Source: Candidatus Thiodictyon intracellulare
GTDB lineage: Bacteria > Pseudomonadota > Gammaproteobacteria > Chromatiales > Chromatiaceae
DNA length: 9,851 bases
Direction: 5' to 3'
Assembly: GCA_016292295.1 (NCBI GenBank)
Contig: JADNEJ010000171.1
Span: forward strand, 1-9,851
Shown piece by piece: positions 1 through 6,994 of the stretch. The position numbers were made by a program, and so were the translations under genes. Position 1 is the first letter of the stretch, and every line of letters begins with the position of its first letter. The notes beneath the pieces are model-generated. The model did not search any database. It was not told where the DNA came from and was given only the letters and a program-made list of their open reading frames with translations.

Positions 1-1
1 G

Positions 2-82
2 GTCTGTCTGGCGTGGAACCTGAAACGGATGGCCGTATTACGTCTGCAGTCAGGGGAACATCGCGGAAAACTGCGTTTCTAG
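2..82 (+). CDS. C-terminal end of an IS5/IS1182-type transposase (partial, cut by window edge)
   Basis: An open frame enters from the left edge and ends at TAG (80-82), giving a 26-residue tail. It contains CLAWNLKRMAVLR, which resembles the final helix of DDE transposases of the IS5/IS1182/IS4 supergroup, where an (A)xNLKR or (A)xNLRR motif precedes a short basic end. The catalytic residues would lie outside the window, so I cannot say whether the element is intact. No right terminal inverted repeat could be delimited after the stop codon. The family call rests on motif memory from a short peptide. The rest of the protein would be needed to separate IS5 from IS1182. Confidence 0.6.
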   Translation, partial: VCLAWNLKRMAVLRLQSGEHRGKLRF

Positions 83-135
83 CCGAAAACCGTCTCTCTT
101 TCGCCACAAAACCCCGTCCAAGGGCCTCAGGCGGT

Positions 136-196
136 GGCGCCGGTCGCTAAATCCGATAAGCGGCTAGCCGCCTTTGTGATCGAGATCACCGGCGCC
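136..196. repeat. Nested inverted repeat (three concentric stems)
   Basis: The outer arms GGCGCCGGT (136-144) and ACCGGCGCC (188-196) are perfect 9-bp complements. Inside them CGAT (154-157) pairs with ATCG (179-182), and the centre is the palindrome GCGGCTAGCCGC (160-171). All three share nearly the same centre (165.5-168), so the segment could extrude as a cruciform or fold as one long interrupted RNA hairpin. There is no following T-run, so it is not a standard Rho-independent terminator. It could be part of an IS end, a terminator for the upstream transposase, or an operon leader element. Confidence 0.55.
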
Positions 197-312
197 TAGC
201 CGGCCGCGGCTCACCCGCCGGACTCCAAGGCCCAATAGAAGGCTTTAGGCTTGTGGTACACTGAGTGCAAGGCGGCCCTGCCCAGGCCCGCCAGCCTTTT
301 CCAGTGGACCCC

Positions 313-328
313 ATAGAACGATAGAACG
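313..328 (+). repeat. Tandem octamer abutting the wzm start codon
   Basis: ATAGAACG occurs twice in direct tandem, followed immediately by the ATG at 329. The repeat occupies the place where the ribosome-binding site would be expected, and neither copy resembles AGGAGG. In-frame TAG (314-316) lies inside the repeat, so 329 is the first possible start of the permease frame. Gain or loss of a copy would change the leader spacing but not the protein. Confidence 0.6.
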
Positions 329-1222
329 ATGATCGAGCATCAATTGTCGGCGGGCGCCGGGCCCGGTCGGCCGGTTGTCGTACATACGGCGGTGCGGCCA
401 AAGCTCTCCCTGGCAGAGCATGGCCCGCAACACATCTTCACCTCCTTCACCAGCAACGCCTGCCTGATCCTGCAACTTACCCGCCGTGAGATCGCGGTGC
501 GTTACCGCGGCTCGGTGCTTGGGGTCTCCTGGTCCTTCGTGACACCCATGCTGATGCTGACGATCTATACCTTCGTCTTCAGCGTCGTGTTCCAAACCCG
601 CTGGGCCTCGCCGCTGAACAATCGCTTCGAGTTCGCGCTGGTGCTGTTCGCCGGCCTGATCGTCTTCACCCTGTTCTCGGAGTGCATCAGCCGCGCGCCC
701 ACGCTGATGGCCGAAAATCCCTCCTACATCAAGCGCATCGTCTTTCCGCTGGAGGCGCTGGCCTGGGTCCTGGTGGTGACCTCGCTGTTCAACGCGATGG
801 TCAGCTTCGGCATCCTGTTCGTGGCCTATGTCATCATCATAGGTGTGCCGCCGCTCACGGTCCTGTGGCTGCCCCTGGTGCTGACGCCGCTGGTCCTGAT
901 GACCCTGGGCCTGATTTGGTTCCTCTCCTCGACCGGCCTTTTCATCCGCGATATTCGCCAATCCGTCGCCATCGTCCTACCCGTCCTGATGTTCGCGAGC
1001 CCGCTCTTCTACCCGGTCGCAGCCCTGCCGGAGCGGGCCAGGTTCCTGGTGCAACTCAATCCACTGGCAGTGGCCATGGAGCAGGTGCGCGACGTGGCCC
1101 TCTTCGGCACCGCGCCGAATATTGCCGTGCTTTGCCTGTCCATCGTGCTGTCGCTGGCCGTCGCCTGGGGCGGCGTGGTCTGGTTCCGGGTTACCAAGCG
1201 GGGATTTGCCGATGTCGTCTGA
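329..1222 (+). CDS. wzm: ABC-2 type polysaccharide export permease (Wzm-like)
   Basis: This is the predicted inner-membrane channel subunit of an ABC exporter that moves lipid-linked O-antigen, capsule or a related glycan from cytoplasm to periplasm. The 297-residue protein has a cytoplasmic N-terminus of about 55 residues carrying the family-like RREIAVRYRGSVLGVSW segment (52-68). About six hydrophobic segments follow (68-88, 102-122, 145-172, 178-205, 211-231, 264-286), then a basic end (RVTKRGF). Size and layout fit the ABC2_membrane family of O-antigen and teichoic acid exporters, with a somewhat long N-terminus. The ATG at 329 is the first start after an in-frame stop, but it lacks a clear ribosome-binding site, so a later GTG at 392 is possible. 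Its 3' end overlaps the ATPase gene by 11 bp, the usual partner arrangement. Confidence 0.9.
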   Translation: MIEHQLSAGAGPGRPVVVHTAVRPKLSLAEHGPQHIFTSFTSNACLILQLTRREIAVRYRGSVLGVSWSFVTPMLMLTIYTFVFSVVFQTRWASPLNNRFEFALVLFAGLIVFTLFSECISRAPTLMAENPSYIKRIVFPLEALAWVLVVTSLFNAMVSFGILFVAYVIIIGVPPLTVLWLPLVLTPLVLMTLGLIWFLSSTGLFIRDIRQSVAIVLPVLMFASPLFYPVAALPERARFLVQLNPLAVAMEQVRDVALFGTAPNIAVLCLSIVLSLAVAWGGVVWFRVTKRGFADVV

Positions 1223-2594
1223 CATCGTCGTCAAGGCCGAGGGCGCGGGCAAGGCCTACGCGATGTTTGCGCGGCCCGAGAACCGCTTGAAGCAAATGTT
1301 GTTCGGCCGCTGGCGCACCTATTACAACCAGTTTTGGGCGCTGCGAGGGATCGACCTGGAGATCCGGCGGGGTGAGACCTGGGGGATCATCGGCCGTAAC
1401 GGGTCCGGCAAGTCGACCCTGCTCCAGATCATCTGCGGCAACCTAAGTCCAACCATTGGCACCGTGTCGGTGATCGGGCGCATCGCCGCCCTGCTGGAAC
1501 TCGGGGCCGGATTCAACCCGGAATTCACCGGCCGCGAGAACGTCTACATGAATGGCGTTATCGCAGGCTATAATCGCGCCCAGGTCGACGAACGCCTGGA
1601 TGGCATCCTCGCCTTTGCGGATATCGGCGCATTCATTGAACAGCCCGTGAAGACCTATTCGAGCGGCATGTTCGCCCGGCTCGCCTTCGCCGTCGCGGTC
1701 AGTGTCGACCCGGATCTGCTAATCGTCGATGAGGCCCTGGCGGTCGGGGACGAGGCCTTCCAGCGTAAATGCTTTGCGCGGATGGAGCGGATCAAGAGCG
1801 ATGGGGCGACCATCCTGTTCGTGTCGCACGCCACCGCCACCGTGGTCGACCTGTGCGATCATGCCATTCTCCTGCACCAGGGCGAACATCTGTATACCGG
1901 GCGGCCCAAGCGCACCGTCGCCTGGTACCAGAAGCTGATGGCGGCCCCGGCCGTGCGTATTCCGGAGATTCTCACCGATATTCGCACGGCGGTCGCGCTC
2001 GGTGGGGGCCGGGTTGACGCACTCGCGGACCCGCTAACCGGCACTGATGCGCTACACGATATGGGCTTCGTGGAGGCACAAGAGGACGCGGACGAAACCG
2101 ATACCGCCAGCCTGGACCCTGGCCTGGTATCGGTGAGCACCCTGGCCTTTGAACCGAATGGGGCCGAGATCTCGCAGGCTCGCCTACTGACGCTGGCCGG
2201 CGCGCCGGTAAATTGCCTGGTCCCCGGCGAGCGTTATAAGTTCTGTTACTGTGTAACCTTCATGGAGGCGGCGCGTAACGTCAAGTTCTATTGCATGACT
2301 AAGGTGGTAAATGGTGTCCATCTGGGCGGCGGCCAGTTCCCGCCTGGCCAGCAGACGATCCCACTGGTCGGCGCCAACGAGGTCATTGATATCTGCTTCG
2401 AGTTCGATTGCGTCTTTGGGTTCGGCACCTATTTTCTCAATTGTGGGGTGGCCTCGCGCGGCGAACTGCTGCATCGCATTTTAGACGTGCTCGCCTTTCG
2501 CGTCGGCCGGGGTCAGGTGCGGCCCGCCGTGGGCACGATTGACCTGAACATAAGCGTTGATCTGCGGTCGGCGGGAGCCGCCGAGCAAGAATAG
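1212..2594 (+). CDS. wzt: ABC exporter ATPase with C-terminal carbohydrate-binding domain (Wzt-like)
   Basis: This is the predicted cytoplasmic ATPase that drives export through the adjacent permease. The 460-residue protein shows Walker A GRNGSGKST (61-69), signature YSSGM (149-153), Walker B LLIVDE (169-174) and a switch histidine in VSH (204-206). A linker (about 245-304) leads to a beta-rich C-terminal domain (about 305-450) that resembles Wzt_C, the domain that in E. coli O8/O9a binds the terminally modified end of the O-polysaccharide. Short ATPases of the KpsT/TagH type lack such a domain, so this exporter probably reads its own glycan. The frame is open from 1122, but ATG 1212 is chosen because it aligns with the normal Wzt N-terminus and has GGGGA about 8 nt upstream. 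The gene overlaps wzm by 11 bp. Confidence 0.92.
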   Translation: MSSDIVVKAEGAGKAYAMFARPENRLKQMLFGRWRTYYNQFWALRGIDLEIRRGETWGIIGRNGSGKSTLLQIICGNLSPTIGTVSVIGRIAALLELGAGFNPEFTGRENVYMNGVIAGYNRAQVDERLDGILAFADIGAFIEQPVKTYSSGMFARLAFAVAVSVDPDLLIVDEALAVGDEAFQRKCFARMERIKSDGATILFVSHATATVVDLCDHAILLHQGEHLYTGRPKRTVAWYQKLMAAPAVRIPEILTDIRTAVALGGGRVDALADPLTGTDALHDMGFVEAQEDADETDTASLDPGLVSVSTLAFEPNGAEISQARLLTLAGAPVNCLVPGERYKFCYCVTFMEAARNVKFYCMTKVVNGVHLGGGQFPPGQQTIPLVGANEVIDICFEFDCVFGFGTYFLNCGVASRGELLHRILDVLAFRVGRGQVRPAVGTIDLNISVDLRSAGAAEQE

Positions 2595-2598
2595 GAGG
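2593..2598 (+). promoter_or_regulatory. Strong Shine-Dalgarno AGGAGG overlapping the wzt stop codon
   Basis: A perfect AGGAGG overlaps the TAG (2592-2594) that ends wzt. It sits 5 nt before a CTG at 2604 that is in frame with the next gene, but 26 nt before the GTG at 2625, which is too far for normal initiation. It therefore bears on the choice of start for the downstream propeller-methyltransferase gene and suggests coupling to wzt termination. Confidence 0.7.
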
Positions 2599-2624
2599 TC
2601 AGACTGAGCGGGCAATCTCTTCTG

Positions 2625-4439
2625 GTGACGTTCTGCATGCAAAATGCGTCACCGCATGAATCCTGTGGTCTGCTTGAACTCGACGGCGACGGGTACTCCT
2701 GGTTGCCGCTGGGCGAGCTTGAGTTTCCCCACTACGCGAACGGCGGTCTCTGCGGTACCTGCCGGGCCGGGCGGGATCTGGTGCTGGCAACCCAGTCGAC
2801 GCCTCCTCTGCTCGTGCTCTACGACCCGGTTGCGGGACGTGTTAAGGCGCGCCGGGATATGTCACCCGCCCTCGACCTGCATTCGGTTGTCTACCATGAC
2901 GATACCCTGTATGTCGTCAGCACCGGAACCAACGAGATCTATGCGGTTGCCCTTGACGGCGACGATCTCGGCGAGCCCCGGCTTCATTGGCGCTACCCGG
3001 GCCTTGAATACGACCGCGACCTGGTTCATCTCAACGGCCTGACCGCCTCCCCACAAAGGCTGATTGCATCCTGCTTCGGCCCGCGCCAACCCGATGGGTC
3101 CTGGGGCAACGCCGGGGCGATCTTTCAGGTTGAGCCTTATCAACTCATACAGGGCGCGCTGTCGCAGCCGCATTCCCCACTGTATTGCGATGGTCGGCTG
3201 TTCTTCGCGGAATCACGCGGTCATCGGGTGCATTGGCTGCAGCGCGACGATCAGGACGCCTGGCGGGAGGAAGGGGAAATCGCGGTCGGCGGCTATGCCC
3301 GTGGATTGGCCCTTCAGGACCACACACTCTGGGTCGGCCTGAGCGCGCCGCGGGCCATCTCCCGCAGCAAGGGAACACGCAATCAGGGCCTCGATCCGGG
3401 GTCCGGCGCCGCTCTCGTCGGTATCGATCTACCCACTTGTACCCTGACGCAGCGCCGCGAACTGACCGGCCTGGGGGAGGAGATCTACGACCTCCTGATG
3501 CTCGACCAGGAGCCCCCTTCCGGCCGCATGGTGGACGTCTTGACCCAGCGTATCCTCAGTATGCGTGTGCTGCTCGATACGGTGTGTACCGATTATGTAA
3601 AGTCTGGGGAGGAGCTTGGCAAGTACACCCAGATGCTGGAGCAGGAGCGGGTGCGTACCGAGGACCTTGCCCAGGCCTTGCAGGTTGAACAGGTCTACAG
3701 TGCTAAGCTCTTGCGGCAACTGCAAACACTGAGTGCATCGCGCCTCTGGCGCGCCTCCCGGTTCCTGCGCAGGCTCGTTGGACGGGAGCCCTTTGAACCG
3801 GATCTCGACCGCCCCAACGCGCCGATTTCCCACGCAATGGCCGATATCTTCGGGCGGATTTACCGCCACAACCTCTGGGTAAGTCGCGTGTCGCACTCCG
3901 GCACCGGGTCGGACCTGGAGCAGACGGCGGTGATCCGCGAAACCCTGCCGCCCTTGCTGCGCAGCCTTGGGGTGCGCACCCTGCTCGACGTCCCATGCGG
4001 GGATTTTCACTGGATGCGGACGGTGGACCTGGGGGTCGACTATGTCGGTGCCGACGTGGTTCTCGACCTGATCGCGGCCAACACCGCTCGCGACGCCAAC
4101 GCGCACCGCCGGTTTGTAGTCGTGGACATCGCCAATGATGACCTACCATGCGTTGACCTCATTTTCTGCCGTGACCTGCTGGTCCATTTTTCTTTCGTCG
4201 ATGCCCTGCGGGTTATTGCCAACCTCAAGCGCAGCGGCTCGACCTATCTTCTCACGACAACCTTTACCGCCCGTACCACCCAAGCCGACATTGCGACCGG
4301 CCAGTGGCGGCCAATCAATCTCCGGCTGCCGCCCTTCAATTGGCCTGCGCCGCTGCGAACAATCAATGAGAACTGCACCGAAGCGGGTGGTGATTGGGCC
4401 GACAAGAGCCTGGGCCTGTGGCGGTTAGTCGACCTTTGA
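2625..4439 (+). CDS. Beta-propeller / coiled-coil / SAM-dependent methyltransferase fusion
   Basis: The 604-residue protein has three parts. Residues 1-298 form a repetitive beta-rich segment (LHSVVYHDDTLYVVSTGTN, LVHLNGLTASPQRLIAS, GYARGLALQDHTLWVGLS) like the DUF4915/TIGR03032-type propellers of glycan gene clusters. Residues about 300-370 are a heptad-like coiled coil ending in SASRLWRASRFLRR (370-383). Residues about 398-604 are a class I methyltransferase: motif I LLDVPCGDFHWM (453-464), acidic D477 after strand 2, VVDIANDDLP (499-508), CRDLLVHFSF (515-524), and the family end DKSLGLWRLVDL. The likely role is methylating a glycan or its end, with the propeller perhaps binding substrate; the acceptor is unknown. 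GTG 2625 is a conventional start, but the ribosome-binding site favours CTG 2604, which adds seven residues (MSGQSLL). The fusion next to a Wzt with a carbohydrate-binding domain recalls the WbdD terminator, though the architecture differs. Confidence 0.8.
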   Translation: MTFCMQNASPHESCGLLELDGDGYSWLPLGELEFPHYANGGLCGTCRAGRDLVLATQSTPPLLVLYDPVAGRVKARRDMSPALDLHSVVYHDDTLYVVSTGTNEIYAVALDGDDLGEPRLHWRYPGLEYDRDLVHLNGLTASPQRLIASCFGPRQPDGSWGNAGAIFQVEPYQLIQGALSQPHSPLYCDGRLFFAESRGHRVHWLQRDDQDAWREEGEIAVGGYARGLALQDHTLWVGLSAPRAISRSKGTRNQGLDPGSGAALVGIDLPTCTLTQRRELTGLGEEIYDLLMLDQEPPSGRMVDVLTQRILSMRVLLDTVCTDYVKSGEELGKYTQMLEQERVRTEDLAQALQVEQVYSAKLLRQLQTLSASRLWRASRFLRRLVGREPFEPDLDRPNAPISHAMADIFGRIYRHNLWVSRVSHSGTGSDLEQTAVIRETLPPLLRSLGVRTLLDVPCGDFHWMRTVDLGVDYVGADVVLDLIAANTARDANAHRRFVVVDIANDDLPCVDLIFCRDLLVHFSFVDALRVIANLKRSGSTYLLTTTFTARTTQADIATGQWRPINLRLPPFNWPAPLRTINENCTEAGGDWADKSLGLWRLVDL

Positions 4440-4466
4440 ACGGGGTGGGCGCAGCGGGAGCAGTTA

Positions 4467-5720
4467 ATGAACTACGAAGCTAAGACCATCCCGGCAGCGG
4501 TCACTGCTGCCGATCGGACGACTCCGCCCGACGCCGCGGTGTCATCCCGGGACTCGTGCGGCCGGCAGGCGCAGCCACCCTTCTCCCCCAGTGTGTCGAT
4601 CGTCATCCCCGTTTACAACGGGGCCGACTATTTGGCAGACGCGATCGACAGCGCACTGGCCCAGACCTACGACAATGTTGAGGTCATCGTCGTCAACGAT
4701 GGCTCGAGCGATGAGGGCGCGAGCAAGGCGGTGGCGCTCACTTATGGCGAGCGAGTACGCTATGTCGAGAAGCCCAATGGCGGCGTGGCGACCGCATTGA
4801 ACCGCGGCGTCACGGAGATGAATGGTGACTATTTTTCCTGGCTGAGCCATGACGACCTCTACCTGCCGAACAAGATAGAATCCCAGATCAATGCATTGGC
4901 GCAGATGCCGGACCCCGCCCGCTGCGTGGTCTACGGCGACTGTGCCGTGTTCAGCGGTGATCCGGGGACGGCCAAGCCATTACCCTTGCCGTCGGCGCCG
5001 CCTGGTGACTTCCGACGTTTCATTACCATGTCCAACGAATTGCACGGCTGCACCCTGCTGGTGCCGCGGCTCGCCTTTGCGGAGCACGGGGGATTCAATT
5101 CTGCCTTGCGCACCACCCAGGACTATGACCTTTGGTTCAGGATGGCCGCCGGCTTTACCTTCGTTCACTTGCCGGGCGTCGTGGTCCTCGCGCGCAACCA
5201 CCCCGGTCAGGGTTCACACCGCTCGGACCTGGTCCTGCAGGAATGTAATCGGCTGCTGGGAAATTTTGTCGGCCAGTTGTCAGCGGCGCAGGTGCGGCAG
5301 GGTATGGACCAGTCGCTGGCCGAGGGCTATTTTCGGCTCGCCGACAACCTCAAGTCACGCGGCTTCAGCGAGGCCGGCGCGCGCGCAATCAACCTCTGTC
5401 GGCAGCACGCCGCCGCGATCAGCCCCGACGATTTTCTGCGGATACTCTCGCAGCAGGCACAGACGACCAGGGATTTGGCAGCCACGACTCAGACCACTGC
5501 TCGATTGCCGGCGGAAATCGATCACCTGACGGCCGCGATACGGGATATCTGCCAGCAGCGCGACGCGATACAGGTGGCCCTGGAGCTGGAGCTGCAGGCG
5601 GAGCAGGCGCGGAGCCGCCAACTTGGCGAAACGCTCGCCGGACTTTACGCTTCGCACTCGTGGCGGATGACGGCCCCTCTGCGCAGGGTAGCCGAGTATT
5701 TTCATCTGACCGTCCGATGA
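4467..5720 (+). CDS. Family 2 glycosyltransferase with coiled-coil C-terminal tail
   Basis: This is a predicted cytoplasmic GT-A enzyme that moves a sugar from a nucleotide-sugar donor to the growing glycan. In its 417 residues, a low-complexity Ala/Pro-rich leader (1-40) precedes the GT2 core: VSIVIPVYNGADYL (43-56), VVNDGSSD (75-82), the metal-binding SHDD (127-130) in place of a classical DxD, and the acceptor-side TQDYDLW (217-223). The catalytic domain ends near residue 250. A helical region follows, then a Gln/Glu-rich coiled coil (about 347-392) and an end motif ASHSWRMTAPLRR (395-407), common after coiled coils in glycan-cluster enzymes. The ATG has GGGAG about 7 nt upstream and starts 27 bp after the methyltransferase fusion. 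Donor and acceptor cannot be read from the sequence. Confidence 0.9.
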   Translation: MNYEAKTIPAAVTAADRTTPPDAAVSSRDSCGRQAQPPFSPSVSIVIPVYNGADYLADAIDSALAQTYDNVEVIVVNDGSSDEGASKAVALTYGERVRYVEKPNGGVATALNRGVTEMNGDYFSWLSHDDLYLPNKIESQINALAQMPDPARCVVYGDCAVFSGDPGTAKPLPLPSAPPGDFRRFITMSNELHGCTLLVPRLAFAEHGGFNSALRTTQDYDLWFRMAAGFTFVHLPGVVVLARNHPGQGSHRSDLVLQECNRLLGNFVGQLSAAQVRQGMDQSLAEGYFRLADNLKSRGFSEAGARAINLCRQHAAAISPDDFLRILSQQAQTTRDLAATTQTTARLPAEIDHLTAAIRDICQQRDAIQVALELELQAEQARSRQLGETLAGLYASHSWRMTAPLRRVAEYFHLTVR

Positions 5721-6994
5721 GCCCAATCGCAAGCGCCGTCTTGAGTGATCACGTGGTAAGCGCAAAGGCACAGCCCAGCGTGCTCGTGCTCGCCTACCCG
5801 TTTCCTCCGATCCAGGTCCAGATGTCCCCGGTGGTGGCGCGCCTCGCCGCTGGGCTGCACCAACTCGGCTTCGCCGTGGATGTCATCTGCGCGGGTCCGC
5901 AGGCCGCGCTCCTGCCGCGCGACGACAGCTTGCTCGACTATGCCGATACGCATTGCCGGCGCATTATTCGGTTGCCCCGCGACCGCCGTTTCCTGAGGCG
6001 CGCCGCGTATCGCCTGCGTATCATGCGCGATTTTCCGGATTGCATGGCACAGCTGAACAAGAGTGCGTTCAATGCGGTGATGGCGGCGTCGCCCCGGTTC
6101 TACGCGGCGGTCCTCACGGTCTCGCCATTCCATAGCATCAATCTCGTGATGCTAAGGGTGAAACAGGCCTGCCCCGACCTGCGCTGGATCGCCCATTTCT
6201 GTGATCCCTGGGCGGCCAATCCGCTCGAGACCCGCTCGTTGGTTCGGCGCTGGAATGCCTGGCGTGAGCCGCAGGCCCTGCGCGCCGCGGACTTCGTCAC
6301 TCATAGCTCCGTGCACGCCTGTGAGATGGTCCTGAAAGCCTATCCCTTTCTGCCGCGAGAGCGGGCCCTGGTTGTGCCGCACGTCTTTGATCGGGCGCTC
6401 TACCCGGCCAGACGCAAACACAGTAATGAGAAGGTGACGCTGCGCTGTCTCGGGACCCTGTTCGGTCGGCGGACGCCGACTCCCTTCTTTCGTGCGCTGG
6501 CGCAGGTGATAGCGCGGCGGCCGGAACTGCGGTGGTTCCTGCGGGTAGAACTGATCGGGCCTATGGATAGAAAACTGCACGAATGGGAAGGGTTCAGCGA
6601 TCTCCCTGCCAGCTTGGTACGGCATCGCTCCGCGGTAATGTACCTCGAGTCGCTGGAGTTGATGTACGACGCCGACCTGCTGCTGGTCATTGAGGCCGAT
6701 GTGGCCGCGACCCCCTTTGTGCCCAGCAAGGTGGTCGATTACATGGGGGCAGACACCCCGATTATCGGCATAGCCCCGCCCGGGGGCTGCCACGAGATTC
6801 TCGATCGCCTCGGTTGCCCAACGGTGAGCCCAAATGATGTCGCGGGTATCGCCGCAGTACTCGAACTGGAGATTGACCTGGTCCTGCGCGGACGTGCGGG
6901 GCCCTGGTGTCGCGACGAGGTTCGTCTGTCATTTGATCTGATCAACGGGACTGCCGCTTTCGTCCCGCTCATTCTGGAGACTTTGCCGAAGTGA
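5717..6994 (+). CDS. GT-B (GT4-like) glycosyltransferase
   Basis: This is a 425-residue predicted glycosyltransferase. The N-terminal Rossmann half begins SVLVLAYPFPP (21-31), with a donor-acceptor cleft sequence around PVVARLAAGLHQLGF. The middle has WIAHFCDPWA and THSSVHACEM, typical of the linker of GT4-type enzymes. The C-terminal half carries VPSKVVDYMGADTPIIGIAPPGG (from 335), which matches the nucleotide-binding region of GT4 proteins, where a carboxylate and a small-residue loop hold the donor phosphates. The classic EX7E motif is not evident: Asp341 lies where the second acid would be expected. The frame is open from GTG 5660, but ATG 5717 is preferred because it overlaps the preceding stop as ATGA, a coupling arrangement, and it still leaves 20 residues before the first beta strand. 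The sugar substrate is unknown. Confidence 0.8.
   Translation: MSPIASAVLSDHVVSAKAQPSVLVLAYPFPPIQVQMSPVVARLAAGLHQLGFAVDVICAGPQAALLPRDDSLLDYADTHCRRIIRLPRDRRFLRRAAYRLRIMRDFPDCMAQLNKSAFNAVMAASPRFYAAVLTVSPFHSINLVMLRVKQACPDLRWIAHFCDPWAANPLETRSLVRRWNAWREPQALRAADFVTHSSVHACEMVLKAYPFLPRERALVVPHVFDRALYPARRKHSNEKVTLRCLGTLFGRRTPTPFFRALAQVIARRPELRWFLRVELIGPMDRKLHEWEGFSDLPASLVRHRSAVMYLESLELMYDADLLLVIEADVAATPFVPSKVVDYMGADTPIIGIAPPGGCHEILDRLGCPTVSPNDVAGIAAVLELEIDLVLRGRAGPWCRDEVRLSFDLINGTAAFVPLILETLPK

Larger units (their letters stand above)
83..328. other. Gene-free leader upstream of the polysaccharide operon
   Basis: This stretch lies between the transposase remnant and the exporter permease. No credible coding frame was found; the minus-strand frames crossing it are GC-rich shadows. 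It holds the nested inverted repeat at 136-196 and the octamer repeat at 313-328. The operon promoter should be here or further left. The only candidate I can point to is an extended -10-like TGGTACACT at 254-262, which has no good -35 partner, so it is a weak suggestion. No clear Shine-Dalgarno sequence precedes the start at 329. Confidence 0.5.

Noticed and set aside
130..141. An ops-like RfaH recruitment element (GGCGGTGGCGCC)
   Set aside because: It matches GGCGGTAGCGTG at 9 of 12 positions, but conserved A and T positions differ and the region is GC-rich. Part of it is better explained as an arm of the nested inverted repeat.
245..961. A 238-codon open frame on the minus strand
   Set aside because: It overlaps the permease gene and is a low-complexity Gln/Asp/Glu/Arg/His-rich translation, as expected from reading hydrophobic codons backwards.
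1122..1211. N-terminal extension of Wzt
   Set aside because: The extra 30 residues are a shifted reading of the permease end. ATG 1212 has a better ribosome-binding site and gives the normal family N-terminus.
5660..5716. GTG start giving a longer second glycosyltransferase
   Set aside because: It would overlap the GT2 gene by 61 bp, while ATG 5717 makes the common ATGA coupling overlap and leaves the fold intact.
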